From positions 1 to 64,000 of the forward strand of contig JAZGGI010000012.1 in NCBI GenBank assembly GCA_036480375.1: a DNA stretch of 64,000 nucleotides. Direction: 5' to 3'. Within the stretch, counting starts at the first letter, position 1; every line of letters starts with the position of its first letter. The notes under the pieces are model-generated. The model was not told the DNA's origin. It was given only the letters and a program-made list of their open reading frames with translations, and did not search any database. The position numbers and the translations under genes are program-made. Below are positions 43,537-53,039 of the stretch, one piece after another. The DNA is from Candidatus Zixiibacteriota bacterium. GTDB lineage: Bacteria > Zixibacteria > MSB-5A5 > GN15 > JAAZOE01.

Positions 43537-44499
43537 TTATTGCTCCCGAAAAACTCCCATGGCCCGATATTTATTAATTCGCTCCTTTATCATCTCTTCC
43601 GGAGACATGTCTTTCATTTCGTCCAAAGCAGTCAAAACCTGTTCCTTCAGGCTCACCGCCGCCATTTCGGGATCTCGATGAGCTCCGCCTTTAGGCTCAG
43701 GGATAATGCCGTCAATTAGATTTAGTTTTTTAACGTCTTCAGCAGTCAGCTTCAATGCTTCAGCCGCCTGCGGCGCCTTAGAGGCGTCACGCCATAGAAT
43801 CGCGGCGCAGCCTTCGGGAGATATAACCGAGTACCATGAGTTTTCCATCATGTAAATTCGGTTTCCGAGTCCGATACCCAATGCCCCGCCTGAAGCTCCC
43901 TCACCAATAATTACGATTATGATCGGTACTTCAAGAGTCGTCATTTCCCTTAGATTTCTGGCGATTGATTCGGCCTGTCCGCGTTCCTCAGCGCCGATAC
44001 CGGGAAAAGCTCCGGGAGTGTCGATTAGAATTATAATCGGACGGCCATATTTAGAAGCCATTTCCATTAAACGAAGAGCTTTGCGATATCCTTCGGGATT
44101 CGCCATCCCGAAATTTCTAAATAGCTTGCTTTTGGTATCCCGTCCTTTTTGCTGACCCAAAATCATAATCGGCAGCCCATCCAATTTCGCGAACCCTCCG
44201 ACCATGGCGCTGTCATCGGCAAAGCATCTATCGCCGTGAAGTTCCACAAAATCGGTGGTAATCGACTTGATATAATCGAGAGTATAAGGACGCCTGGGAT
44301 GGCGCGCCAGTTGAACCCTCTGCCAGCGCGTCAGGTTGGAGAAAATGCCATCCTGCATTTTCCTTAATTTATTTTTCAGCGATTTAATTTCGCTATCAAG
44401 CTCGATATTTTCAACCCGACTGAACTCCTGCATATCAGAAATTTTCTTCTGGAGTTCCAAAATTGGTTTTTCAAATTCCAAATGCGGTCCGTCTGCCAT
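43537..44499 (-). CDS. accA: acetyl-CoA carboxylase carboxyltransferase subunit alpha
   Basis: A 320-residue carboxyltransferase alpha subunit. Hallmarks are FEKPILELQKKI, ARHPRRPYTLDYI, ELHGDRCFADD, GMANPEGYRKALRLM, IDTPGAFPGIGAEERGQ, GEGASGGALGIG and EGCAAILWRDAS. The length is usual. It makes malonyl-CoA with AccD and biotinylated AccB, not encoded here. It follows the TagO/WecA gene with two bases between. Confidence 0.95.
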   Translation of the reverse strand: MADGPHLEFEKPILELQKKISDMQEFSRVENIELDSEIKSLKNKLRKMQDGIFSNLTRWQRVQLARHPRRPYTLDYIKSITTDFVELHGDRCFADDSAMVGGFAKLDGLPIMILGQQKGRDTKSKLFRNFGMANPEGYRKALRLMEMASKYGRPIIILIDTPGAFPGIGAEERGQAESIARNLREMTTLEVPIIIVIIGEGASGGALGIGLGNRIYMMENSWYSVISPEGCAAILWRDASKAPQAAEALKLTAEDVKKLNLIDGIIPEPKGGAHRDPEMAAVSLKEQVLTALDEMKDMSPEEMIKERINKYRAMGVFREQ

Positions 44500-44501
44500 A
44501 A

Positions 44502-45560
44502 TTACTCGTCTTCCGTTAATTTCTTGTTATACGCGAGCCTAAATCTAAACAAAATCGCGAAAATTACAACCATAAAAATGACCAAAATCGTCGTAACTAA
44601 CCGTTTGTCGAAAATTATCATGGCCCCGGATAATATGGCGAAAACAGAAGACGTAAGATAAAACAGCCAGACCACTTTTGATTTCGAAAAGCCGTAGGCC
44701 GTTAAATAGTGAAATAAATGACGAGTATCAGCCCGGTAAAAGCTTTTGCCGGTGGCAACCCGGCGGGTAAATGAAATTAAGGTCTCGATAATGGGAACCG
44801 CCAGGGCAATTAACGGAATAAATACCGCCGCCGTCGTGTAAGACTTGATAGGAAATATTATCGATATGATTGCGAAGAGATAACCCAGAAATAATGAACC
44901 GCTGTCACCCATAAATATTTTCGCGGGGTAATGATTAAAGTACAAAAACGCCAGGCAGGAGCCCATAATACCTATGGAAAAGACCATAACCGACGATAAA
45001 CTAAAAACGATGCCGATAAATAAAATTGCCAGGGCTGCAATAGCGGAAACTCCGGCGGCAAGCCCGTCAAGTCCATCGATAAGGTTTATGCAATTGGTTA
45101 CGCCCACTATCCAGATTAAGGTTACCGGTAAAGCCCATCCGTTCAATTCAATCGCCCCGTAAAGAGGAATAAAGAGTATTGAGATTTTGAGTCCGCCAAG
45201 ATAAACGATTAATCCCGCGATAACCTGTCCCGTCAATTTAACCGGGGCCGACAATCCGCTGATATCATCGACAATCCCAATCAGAAAAATCAGGACGCCT
45301 CCCGCAACAACATAGTTCAAAATTCCGGAAAGTTCTTCGGACAAAAAATGAAATTGAATATTAGAATAGATGACGGCCGCGCAAAATCCGACAAATATCG
45401 CCAGACCGCCCAGATTGGGAGTTGGAAATCGGTGCCGCTTGTGCTGTCCCGGCATATCAAGCAGGCCTAATCGGAAGCATAAACGACTGATTACAGGAAC
45501 TAAAATCGCGGTAACGGCGGCCGCTACGGCGAAAATTTTTGCCAGATCAAACCAGTTCAC
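44502..45560 (-). CDS. undecaprenyl-phosphate sugar-1-phosphate transferase (WecA/TagO family)
   Basis: A 352-residue polytopic transferase of the MraY/WecA superfamily: LLDMPGQHKRHRFPTPNLGG at the N-terminus, NLIDGLDGLAAG (catalytic Asp region), YFNHYPAKIFMGDSGSLFLG and RADTRHLFHYL (HxH-like). It initiates lipid-linked glycan synthesis on undecaprenyl phosphate. It heads the assembly genes just upstream (glycosyltransferases), which it overlaps by four bases. The transferred sugar (probably N-acetylglucosamine phosphate) is inferred from the family. Confidence 0.88.
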   Translation of the reverse strand: MNWFDLAKIFAVAAAVTAILVPVISRLCFRLGLLDMPGQHKRHRFPTPNLGGLAIFVGFCAAVIYSNIQFHFLSEELSGILNYVVAGGVLIFLIGIVDDISGLSAPVKLTGQVIAGLIVYLGGLKISILFIPLYGAIELNGWALPVTLIWIVGVTNCINLIDGLDGLAAGVSAIAALAILFIGIVFSLSSVMVFSIGIMGSCLAFLYFNHYPAKIFMGDSGSLFLGYLFAIISIIFPIKSYTTAAVFIPLIALAVPIIETLISFTRRVATGKSFYRADTRHLFHYLTAYGFSKSKVVWLFYLTSSVFAILSGAMIIFDKRLVTTILVIFMVVIFAILFRFRLAYNKKLTEDE

Positions 45561-46414
45561 CTGCGAAATCTAAATAATTCAACGGATAAAGACAAGAAGC
45601 AGTTAATCGAAAGAATCGGAAACAGAATTATTGCGGTTCGAAATCTACTGAAATGCTTAAAAAAATATAAAAGTGCCGAACGATGTTGCCAAAAGATGCG
45701 CCGGAAACGATACCGTTTTGTAGAATAACCCCAATAATGTTTGCCGGATGCCCATGGCACATATAGAACTTTACCGCCTAATTTAGACACACGATAGCAA
45801 AGATCGGTATCTTCAAAATACATAAAGAATGATTCGTCAAAACCGGACAGCTTTTCGAAAACATCTCGTGAAATCATCATCAGCGCCGCCGCCGCCGCTT
45901 CCATCTCCATAATTTCATCGGAGTCGGGATAAGTATAAATTGATTGCGCGGGATTTAAGAATTTCCGCAAAATCGATCCCCGGGAAAATAAAACATTTTT
46001 CAAGGTCGGAAATCGGCGGCATGAAGGTTGAAATTCACCATCCCGTCCAATCAGCTTTCCTGTAACGATACCGTTGGCAGCGTATTTAATCAAAGCTTGA
46101 TATAACGCTTCAATGGTGTTATCCGATACTAATAAATCCGGATTCAAAAAGAGTAAATAATCCCCCGATGAATTTGACGCTCCAAGATTACAGGCCGTGG
46201 CAAAACCGATGTTTTTTTGAGTTGAAACTCTTGCAATCCTAAAATCAAACATTCCCGAATAATCTTTGGGTGATGAAATTGGTGGATTATCAATTATGAT
46301 AATTTCCAAAATGAGATTACCGGCACCAGCGGCGATATGCTTCAGACATTCATCCAGGATATCATCGGCGCGATGATTGACGATAATAATTGAAATAGTT
46401 TGAGAGTCTGTCAC
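45557..46414 (-). CDS. family 2 glycosyltransferase (rhamnosyltransferase-like)
   Basis: 285 residues, GT-A fold. ISIIIVNHRADDILDECL is the start of the nucleotide-sugar fold, NIGFATACNLGASNSSGDYLLFLNPDLL holds the DxD-like position (NPD), and FDESFFMYFEDTDLCYRVSK is the acceptor-side ED motif of WcaE/RfbN-like enzymes. A C-terminal hydrophobic segment may bind the membrane. It overlaps the WecA/TagO gene by four bases. Confidence 0.85.
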   Translation of the reverse strand: MTDSQTISIIIVNHRADDILDECLKHIAAGAGNLILEIIIIDNPPISSPKDYSGMFDFRIARVSTQKNIGFATACNLGASNSSGDYLLFLNPDLLVSDNTIEALYQALIKYAANGIVTGKLIGRDGEFQPSCRRFPTLKNVLFSRGSILRKFLNPAQSIYTYPDSDEIMEMEAAAAALMMISRDVFEKLSGFDESFFMYFEDTDLCYRVSKLGGKVLYVPWASGKHYWGYSTKRYRFRRIFWQHRSALLYFFKHFSRFRTAIILFPILSINCFLSLSVELFRFRR

Positions 46415-46431
46415 GGGATACTCAATTTAAA

Positions 46432-47163
46432 TTACAGCTTCCCGAATATCCTGGCCAGGCGCAACCACCAGACCATCCAGATTGCCTCACGGACAATTTT
46501 CTTAGACATTTTGGAAGCGCCTGCCTGACGTTCATAGAAAATAATCGGGATTTCCTTGATTCTGAATTTCCTGATCGCCGCTCGCATCGTCATTTCGATT
46601 TGAAATGTATATCCATTCGATTTAACCTCATCGAGATTAATCGCTTCGAGCACTTCTCGGCGGAAACATTTGAAACCGCCGGTCGCGTCTTTAATTTTTA
46701 GACCCGTCACAAATCCGGCATATTTATTCGCGAAATACGATAACAATAGCCGCGACATCGGCCAGTTGATAACATTGACGCCGCTGATGTAACGCGATCC
46801 CAATACTAAATCATTATCTTTTATCGCCTCCAGAAAATCGGGCAGAAATTCCGGGCTGTGTGAAAAATCGGCATCCATCTCGAAGATGTAATCATATTTA
46901 TTCTCAATAGCCCATTTGAATCCGTGCAGATAAGCCTTACCCAAACCGGCTTTCCCCGGTCGATGCTCAACATTTATCCGATCGTTTTGCGAAACCAGAT
47001 TATCGGCAATCGGGCCGGTACCGTCGGGGGAATTATCATCGACAATCAGGATATGAATCCTATCATCCATATCAAGCGTGGCAGATACAATCTCTTCGAT
47101 ATTATCTTTCTCGTTGTAAGTGGGGAAAATTACCAGCGCCCGTTTATCCCGATCATCCATCCT
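46432..47163 (-). CDS. polyprenyl-phosphate mannosyl/glucosyltransferase (DPM1-like, GT2)
   Basis: A 243-residue GT2 enzyme. ALVIFPTYNEKDNIEEIV, LIVDDNSPDGT, KAGLGKAYLHGFKWA, MDADFSHSPEFLP and GGFKCFRREVLEAI are the dolichol-phosphate mannose synthase signature. There is no C-terminal membrane domain. I use ATG 47163 (GGAAGGA ahead); it overlaps the YfhO-like gene end by 11 bases. It should supply polyprenyl-phosphate-linked hexose to the YfhO-type membrane transferase encoded upstream. Confidence 0.88.
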   Translation of the reverse strand, partial: RMDDRDKRALVIFPTYNEKDNIEEIVSATLDMDDRIHILIVDDNSPDGTGPIADNLVSQNDRINVEHRPGKAGLGKAYLHGFKWAIENKYDYIFEMDADFSHSPEFLPDFLEAIKDNDLVLGSRYISGVNVINWPMSRLLLSYFANKYAGFVTGLKIKDATGGFKCFRREVLEAINLDEVKSNGYTFQIEMTMRAAIRKFRIKEIPIIFYERQAGASKMSKKIVREAIWMVWWLRLARIFGKL

Positions 47164-49573
47164 GCTGTCCTTCCGCAATTATGTTCTTATTTCGAGTAAT
47201 AACGCCTCCTACCGCAATCCCGGCCAAAGCGGTAATCAATCCGAATAGAGTCAGCATCTTACCGGTGGCATAAGCTTCGGAGATATACATAAATTCTACT
47301 GTATGCTCACCGGCCGATAGAACTACCCCCCGAAAGGCAGCGTTGGCCATCATCACTTCGACTTCATTGCCGTCAACAAACGCCTTCCAGGCCGGATACC
47401 AGTTATCCGCCAATACTAAAATCCCATCGACCGATGACGATACTGTGACGGATATATAATCATTTTTATACTCGGTAATCTCTACCCTGTCCGCAGAGAA
47501 TGATGTTGTATCCAAAGTCGGTGATATTCCTGGGTCTTCAAAAAGCGCGACCTGCGATTTGGGATTGAATGATCGCATCAAAACAAGACTATCAATTCTC
47601 GCCGTATCAGGTTCAACAACCCAATTATGAACCAGGTGCGCCCGATTATTGGCAAATGGGTTTTCAAAAATTTCAAAATTCTGCCATTGGTATGCAGGAA
47701 TAAATCCGACCCTTTCAAGTTGATTGCCTTTAACTGCTGATGCCGGCGAAATCAATAGATAGCGGGTATTGGTCATATTCATCAGGTTAAAATTGAAAAT
47801 ATTCCGCATGGCTGTCCCGCCCAGCAATTTGTGAAACCAATTTGGTTGACTGCCATGATACGATGTCATTTCTTCCACGCCGTAATACGGCAAATAATTG
47901 GTTGGCAAAAAACGCTGCCCGGTAGTATCTAAGACTCTAAACTTATCCGGTTTCGATTTGAAGAAATCCACAATTGGATTTTTTGCAAATATCGTTGCCG
48001 GGTCATACGTCTTTATGAACTGCCTGTCAAATCGATAAACATCTATAAATGCTACCAAAACTACAACCCATAACAGAACGACTTTTATTTTCTTCTGAGC
48101 ATAGAGCCAAATAAATACAGCGGCGATGGTCGTAAACAAAAACGTCGTCCAGAATCCGGCCGCAATGGTTCCCAGATGACTGCGCAATGCAATTGCATTC
48201 TGCGAAGGTATCACATTATAAAAAATCGATTTATATATATTGATGGCAGATTCGGGAGCCCCGGAAAACATCAGGCCTCCCAAAAATGTCAAAGTCGGAA
48301 TACTAAACAGCGTCAATACAAACAGGCGCCTGTCTTTGACTTTCAATTTTTGACCCTGCTCGATTATAAAATCTAAAGCAAAGGCGGCCAATAAGGCTGC
48401 TGAAAATGAAAACAAGAACATTATCATCGACCACGATCGAGTCGATTTCATATTGGGTATCAGATGATAGAATAAATAGAAAAACCAGGTATTGCCAGCC
48501 AGAGCATGTATCAGTGCGAATATTGCCAGTCCGCCGAAAAACCATGTTTTGCGATTGCGGATTAGCGCTACCGCCACAATAGCCAGCATCAGAGGAATTA
48601 CTCCGGTATATTCAGAATTGTCCTTAAAGCCGTTGCGCCCCCAATAGCTGTTGCCCGCTTCCCCCGATACTCCGCAAAACTCAGGTACGATAAGCGAAAA
48701 CGTTTCTTCAGGATGCATCGAAAAGGACCGGGCCCATTCCTCTCCCCGCTTTTCATCACTGCGAGGCGAGTATTTTTTGACATATTGATAGCCGGGATAA
48801 AAATGAATGGCAGATATTGCCAATCCGATTACAACAGCTCCGACAAATAACGAAGTCGGCTTAATAAGCCGAGGAATAGATTTGGTATCGATATATAAAA
48901 AGACCAATTTATATGCCGTATAAAAGGCGCATGCCCAAAGCGAATAATAAGCCATCTGCGGATGAGGAGTCAGAATAATAAGTCCGATAGTGAGGCCTAA
49001 ACAAGAAAAGCAGATTAGCGGTTTTTTGGAGAACCCAAGCTCGATTAACATTATCGTCAACGGAAAGAGAGCCGTAACGAACATCTTGCCATCGTGTCCG
49101 GGAGCCACCTGAGATATAAAACAAGCGGCAAACATATAAGATACTGCCGCCAATGCAGAAGCCATTTGCGATCTTCGAAAAACACGAGCGCAGAAAAACA
49201 TTGTTATCCCGGCAATAAATACATGAATGAAAAGATTCCAGCCCCAGGCCCGAAAAACACTCATATAGAATTTCAGAGCAGTGAAAGGAAAATAAAAGGT
49301 ATCACCGTGAAAACATTCTATATACGGTATCCCACAAAACTGATAAGGATTCCAGACCGGAACCGATCCGGTTTGTTGGTAATAATCGGCGTAGAATCCT
49401 CGGAAAAACATCCCGGCCTGAATCGTATCCGATCCCCAGAGGCCCTTGTCGGAAAATACAAATGAGTGAAAGAGGATAATTACGGCAATTAGCAAAACCG
49501 CGAACAGACAAATATTAAAGAACATTGAATTGGATGTCAGATTTCCGGTATTAGTTATTTTCGATTTTGCCAT
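47153..49573 (-). CDS. YfhO-family polytopic membrane protein
   Basis: 806 residues, about thirteen hydrophobic helices in the first 540 residues and a last one near 780, with a soluble extracytoplasmic domain between. Features of the family are FHSFVFSDKGLWGSDTIQ (acidic first loop), VPVWNPYQFCGIPYIECFHG, LTPHPQMAYY and VEFMYISEAYATG. It is a GT-C-like superfamily thought to transfer sugars from polyprenyl phosphate; the adjacent DPM1-like gene fits. The exact acceptor is unknown. Confidence 0.82.
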   Translation of the reverse strand: MAKSKITNTGNLTSNSMFFNICLFAVLLIAVIILFHSFVFSDKGLWGSDTIQAGMFFRGFYADYYQQTGSVPVWNPYQFCGIPYIECFHGDTFYFPFTALKFYMSVFRAWGWNLFIHVFIAGITMFFCARVFRRSQMASALAAVSYMFAACFISQVAPGHDGKMFVTALFPLTIMLIELGFSKKPLICFSCLGLTIGLIILTPHPQMAYYSLWACAFYTAYKLVFLYIDTKSIPRLIKPTSLFVGAVVIGLAISAIHFYPGYQYVKKYSPRSDEKRGEEWARSFSMHPEETFSLIVPEFCGVSGEAGNSYWGRNGFKDNSEYTGVIPLMLAIVAVALIRNRKTWFFGGLAIFALIHALAGNTWFFYLFYHLIPNMKSTRSWSMIMFLFSFSAALLAAFALDFIIEQGQKLKVKDRRLFVLTLFSIPTLTFLGGLMFSGAPESAINIYKSIFYNVIPSQNAIALRSHLGTIAAGFWTTFLFTTIAAVFIWLYAQKKIKVVLLWVVVLVAFIDVYRFDRQFIKTYDPATIFAKNPIVDFFKSKPDKFRVLDTTGQRFLPTNYLPYYGVEEMTSYHGSQPNWFHKLLGGTAMRNIFNFNLMNMTNTRYLLISPASAVKGNQLERVGFIPAYQWQNFEIFENPFANNRAHLVHNWVVEPDTARIDSLVLMRSFNPKSQVALFEDPGISPTLDTTSFSADRVEITEYKNDYISVTVSSSVDGILVLADNWYPAWKAFVDGNEVEVMMANAAFRGVVLSAGEHTVEFMYISEAYATGKMLTLFGLITALAGIAVGGVITRNKNIIAEGQQDG

Positions 49574-50540
49574 TTGTCTTCTCCGATGATTTTATTGTCA
49601 ATGCAATAAGCGCCGAAATTGCCTCCGCGGTAATTAACCACAACCGGGCCGCGATTGCGATCGCGGCCGCCACTCCCGTCCCAAAAAATGGCGCCAGCAT
49701 AATCTCCATCATTGCCTCGCGAGGCCCCACACCTCCGGGAGCAAAGAGCATCAAATAACCGATCTGGTAGGCAATAATAAAAATCCCCGCCATCGGGAAT
49801 AATAAGGCTTCCTGCGTCGTTATTCCTTTTAGAAATAACCAGAACGAAAAGCCGTACATGCTCCAGGCCAAAAAATAACCCCCATATATCGTTGCCGCAA
49901 GCGATTTATTCATGCCCAGTTTGATGGAACGACGTTTTAACAATTTGAGTAATCGGTTAACAATTTTCTCAATCGGATTCGGAAAAAATACAATCGCCAA
50001 AGAAATTGCGAACACCACCAGTCCTATGGCGATTATTCCACTGGTCAATAGCGATGTAAAAGAATATTTATTGTAAATTTGCGGATATACTCCGAGAAAC
50101 AAAATTCCAGACAGGAAACATGAAGGAATCGCGAATACCTGTGAAAGGGCAAATACGGTAATTGCTTCTTCCTCAGTTATACCTTCCTTTTTTGCCAGAT
50201 AAATCGTTCCGAACATTTGCCAAATTTTACCGGGTATATATCTTCCTAAATTAGACAAGTATGCTATCTTAAAAGCCGCAAGGTACCTAATATCTCTACC
50301 AAGTGTTCCAACAAATATTTTCCAAACACAGGAAAACGCAAAAAAAGTTGCGATTATTGAAATAAAAGAACATATCAGCCAGAAATAATTAATCTCCCAT
50401 TGAAATTCGGACACCCGATCCCAGTTGGCATAAATCTGTTTTCCCAGAAAATAAAAAACCAGGCCGATTATAATAACCTGTAAAAGCCTCCATAGAAATT
50501 TTTTAACTGCCTGATTCACAATATTTATTTCCGTTTCCAA
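49551..50540 (-). CDS. flippase-like/LPG-synthase-type membrane protein
   Basis: 329 residues with eight or more helices. FKIAYLSNLGRYIPGKIWQ, LFAPGGVGPREAMMEIMLAP and the C-terminal RLWLITAEAISALIAL are typical of the lysylphosphatidylglycerol synthase TM-region/AglD family (UPF0104). It overlaps the YfhO-like and GT4 genes. A role in lipid-linked glycan handling is inferred from the locus. Confidence 0.8.
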   Translation of the reverse strand: METEINIVNQAVKKFLWRLLQVIIIGLVFYFLGKQIYANWDRVSEFQWEINYFWLICSFISIIATFFAFSCVWKIFVGTLGRDIRYLAAFKIAYLSNLGRYIPGKIWQMFGTIYLAKKEGITEEEAITVFALSQVFAIPSCFLSGILFLGVYPQIYNKYSFTSLLTSGIIAIGLVVFAISLAIVFFPNPIEKIVNRLLKLLKRRSIKLGMNKSLAATIYGGYFLAWSMYGFSFWLFLKGITTQEALLFPMAGIFIIAYQIGYLMLFAPGGVGPREAMMEIMLAPFFGTGVAAAIAIAARLWLITAEAISALIALTIKSSEKTNGKIENN

Positions 50541-51718
50541 TAATTTACTGTCGATTCAAAGAGATTATACATTTTATCGACGAGATCCGGAGTCGCGAAT
50601 TTGTCCCGGGCCGTTTGATATGCGCCTTCTCCCAGCCGGTTTCGCAATTGCCTATCGGTAATTATCGACTTCATGCCTTCGGCCAAAGCCTTATGGTCAC
50701 CGACTTCTATTAATAATCCGTTCCTGTTATGCTTAATAAAATCGACAATTCCTCCGGAATTGGCTCCAATTGTGGGCCGTCCGGTAAGACCGGCTTCAAC
50801 AAGAACCAATCCAAATCCCTCATTTTCGCTGACGAGCAAAACCGCATCGCACTCCTGATATAATTTCGCCAGTTTTTGCTGGGCCACCAACGGTCCCAAC
50901 TTTATTCTATTCTCAAGATTTTTTTCGGTTATTAAATTCTTCAATTCCCCTTCAAGAGGTCCTTCGCCAACCATATCAATTTTGAATTCGAAGCCCGCTT
51001 TATTAAGTATGTCGGCCGCTTCGATGACGCTATCCAAATGCTTCTGTTTTGTGTAACGAGCGACGGACAAAAAGACCGGAACGCCCTCGTCATTAAAAGG
51101 TTTCCTGAGAAATGTTTCCATCCCGACCGGCATTGGAATCACTTCAACTTTCTCTTTAGAAAATACAGGCAAGCTATTAATTAATTTATTTTTGAGGAAA
51201 TTTGATACAACCGTTGCTCGTTGAGTTCGGTTGTAAACGTATCTTGATAATCTTTGAGTAATTCCAGGCTTATCAAGCAGTGCAATATCCGTACCGTGAG
51301 ATGAAATAATCAGCGGAAGGTTTAGCTTTGATGCTATTTTCGAGGCTGCCAATCCCGGCGGGATCCACCAATTAGCCCAGATTAGATCTGGTTTTTCATC
51401 AAGACAAACCTGCAGTCCAAAGCGATACATCGAATACAATAAACCGACAAATATCAATTTGGCGAATAAAGATCGGGATACAATCTCATGCATATTTCCG
51501 GTATAAGCCAGCGGCCTTTTACCGGAAAACGGATAAGTGAACCGTTTAATACGTACGCCATCGATAGTATCTTCTTTAAGAAGCCCTGAGGCGTGGGGAC
51601 ATACTACCGTGATTTCGATCCCTTTTGAAATTAATCCTGACGATAATCGGTGGAGATACAGGGCGGTCAAATCTCCCTGTCGGCGGATATAATTATGGGT
51701 AATTACGACGACTTTCAA
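50525..51718 (-). CDS. family 4 glycosyltransferase
   Basis: 397 residues, GT-B fold. The N-terminal acceptor domain (VVITHNYIRRQGDLTALYLHRLSSGL) is followed by the donor domain with SVARYTKQKHLDSVIEAADIL and the E-x7-E region ENEGFGLVLVEAGLTGRPTIG. It overlaps both neighbouring genes by a few bases, so it is part of the same operon. The transferred sugar is unknown. Confidence 0.88.
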   Translation of the reverse strand: MKVVVITHNYIRRQGDLTALYLHRLSSGLISKGIEITVVCPHASGLLKEDTIDGVRIKRFTYPFSGKRPLAYTGNMHEIVSRSLFAKLIFVGLLYSMYRFGLQVCLDEKPDLIWANWWIPPGLAASKIASKLNLPLIISSHGTDIALLDKPGITQRLSRYVYNRTQRATVVSNFLKNKLINSLPVFSKEKVEVIPMPVGMETFLRKPFNDEGVPVFLSVARYTKQKHLDSVIEAADILNKAGFEFKIDMVGEGPLEGELKNLITEKNLENRIKLGPLVAQQKLAKLYQECDAVLLVSENEGFGLVLVEAGLTGRPTIGANSGGIVDFIKHNRNGLLIEVGDHKALAEGMKSIITDRQLRNRLGEGAYQTARDKFATPDLVDKMYNLFESTVNYWKRK

Positions 51719-52695
51719 TGGCCGCTATTATCCTTATTGTTATTCCCGAGTTTATTTTCCAGGCGTCTCACGGACTGCCTGACTCCCGACAATTCATCTT
51801 TGATTGAGGCCAGCCCTTCGGCCAATAATCCGAGAATAAATGATAAAGCCCCCAGCACCATCAGTAAGATTACAAGATATAACAAAGGTCGAAGTCCGAT
51901 ATCATAAACGAATCTCAAATATATGGCGCCCAGTCCAACCAATAAGCCGAGACTAATAAGAAGACCGCCGATAAATCCAAAAAACAGCAATGGTTTTCGA
52001 AGTAAGGTCAATTGTGATTTAACGGCCAGCATATCGAGAATCCCAATCGGGATTCGCCCCAAACCGGAAAATTTGGATGACCCGCTATGACGGTCATAAA
52101 GAGGTATTTTCACTTCATCAACGCGATACCCCTGCTCAACGGCGAGGGCAACCAGATACCTATGCCAGTCTTTGCGCAGGAAAATATCTTCGACGATATT
52201 CCGACGGAAGGCCTTGACAGAATTCAAATCATGCACTTTAAGTCCGAATAATTTTCTTGATAGGCTATTAAAAACTCGGGATACCAATCGTTTGCTGTAT
52301 TTACCCTGTTTCCACCCCGTCACGAGATCGTTGCCTTCATCGATTTTTTCGATCATCTCGGGAATATTTTCAGGCTTATATTGCAAATCCGCCGGATAAA
52401 AAACAAAGATATCTCCTCGGGCCATTGAAAATCCTGTCTGCAAGGCCTGAGTCAATCCGCGGTTGTTTCCATGCGAGGCCGTACGGAGGAATTTATGGGT
52501 TTGAGACATTTGCGCCAAAACCTGAGGGGTTGTATCGGTCGAGCCGTCATCGATAATAATCACTTCAAACGAAAATCGTGCCCTTTCGCCCATTAGTGCA
52601 AACTGGCGGCATAATTCCTCAATATTGCCTTCTTCGTTGAAAGCGGGAATTATTATCGACACGTATGGATTTTTCCCCATCGTCGTCATTTCCAT
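51715..52695 (-). CDS. family 2 glycosyltransferase with C-terminal membrane helices (GtrB-like)
   Basis: 326 residues. The GT-A domain has VSIIIPAFNEEGNIEEL, IIDDGSTDTTP, HGNNRGLTQALQTGF, FYPADLQYKP (DxD replaced by ADLQ) and VHDLNSVKAFRR. Two helices (about 240-262 and 272-295) anchor it, and a short coiled tail follows. It resembles undecaprenyl-phosphate glycosyltransferases. It is the first gene of the long - strand glycan locus. The start could also be Met3 (52689), which has better spacing to AGGA. Confidence 0.85.
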   Translation of the reverse strand: MEMTTMGKNPYVSIIIPAFNEEGNIEELCRQFALMGERARFSFEVIIIDDGSTDTTPQVLAQMSQTHKFLRTASHGNNRGLTQALQTGFSMARGDIFVFYPADLQYKPENIPEMIEKIDEGNDLVTGWKQGKYSKRLVSRVFNSLSRKLFGLKVHDLNSVKAFRRNIVEDIFLRKDWHRYLVALAVEQGYRVDEVKIPLYDRHSGSSKFSGLGRIPIGILDMLAVKSQLTLLRKPLLFFGFIGGLLISLGLLVGLGAIYLRFVYDIGLRPLLYLVILLMVLGALSFILGLLAEGLASIKDELSGVRQSVRRLENKLGNNNKDNSGH

Positions 52696-53005
52696 ATCCT
52701 ATTGCCCCAAATTATCTTTATAAAACCTTTCGTCAAATTAAGCCGAACCTGTAATTAATATTAACTATTTCTATTTGCCCATAACCTTAAAACGGTAAAT
52801 GTACTAACTTTATTGTTCGCAGGCAATATATAGCCTTTCAAATAAAGAATGAATATAAAAATCCAGGCAAAAAATATCCAATATCAATTGCTTCAATAAT
52901 CCTCTTTTTATTTTCCATAATGAGCTTATAGCTTATACGGCAATCGCTTAATTAAGACCCTTTGATTTTTCGATTAGAACATAAAAAATATTGAACTTAT
53001 ACCGA
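52696..53005. other. divergent intergenic region
   Basis: AT-rich region between the glycan locus (-) and the STAS-like gene (+). On the - strand TTGACG lies about 30-35 bp ahead of the GT2 start and is followed by AT-rich TATAAAG/TAATTT, a possible promoter that I cannot fix. No gene or repeat seen. Confidence 0.5.
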
Positions 53006-53011
53006 TATAAT
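53006..53011 (+). promoter_or_regulatory. -10 box for the STAS-like gene
   Basis: A perfect TATAAT lies 14 bp before the AAAGGAG ribosome-binding site. No convincing -35 is found at 16-18 bp spacing. The implied leader is short (about 20 nt), which agrees with translation starting near 53040. Confidence 0.4.
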
Positions 53012-53039
53012 ACGAAAGGATAGAAAGGAGATTTTTGCA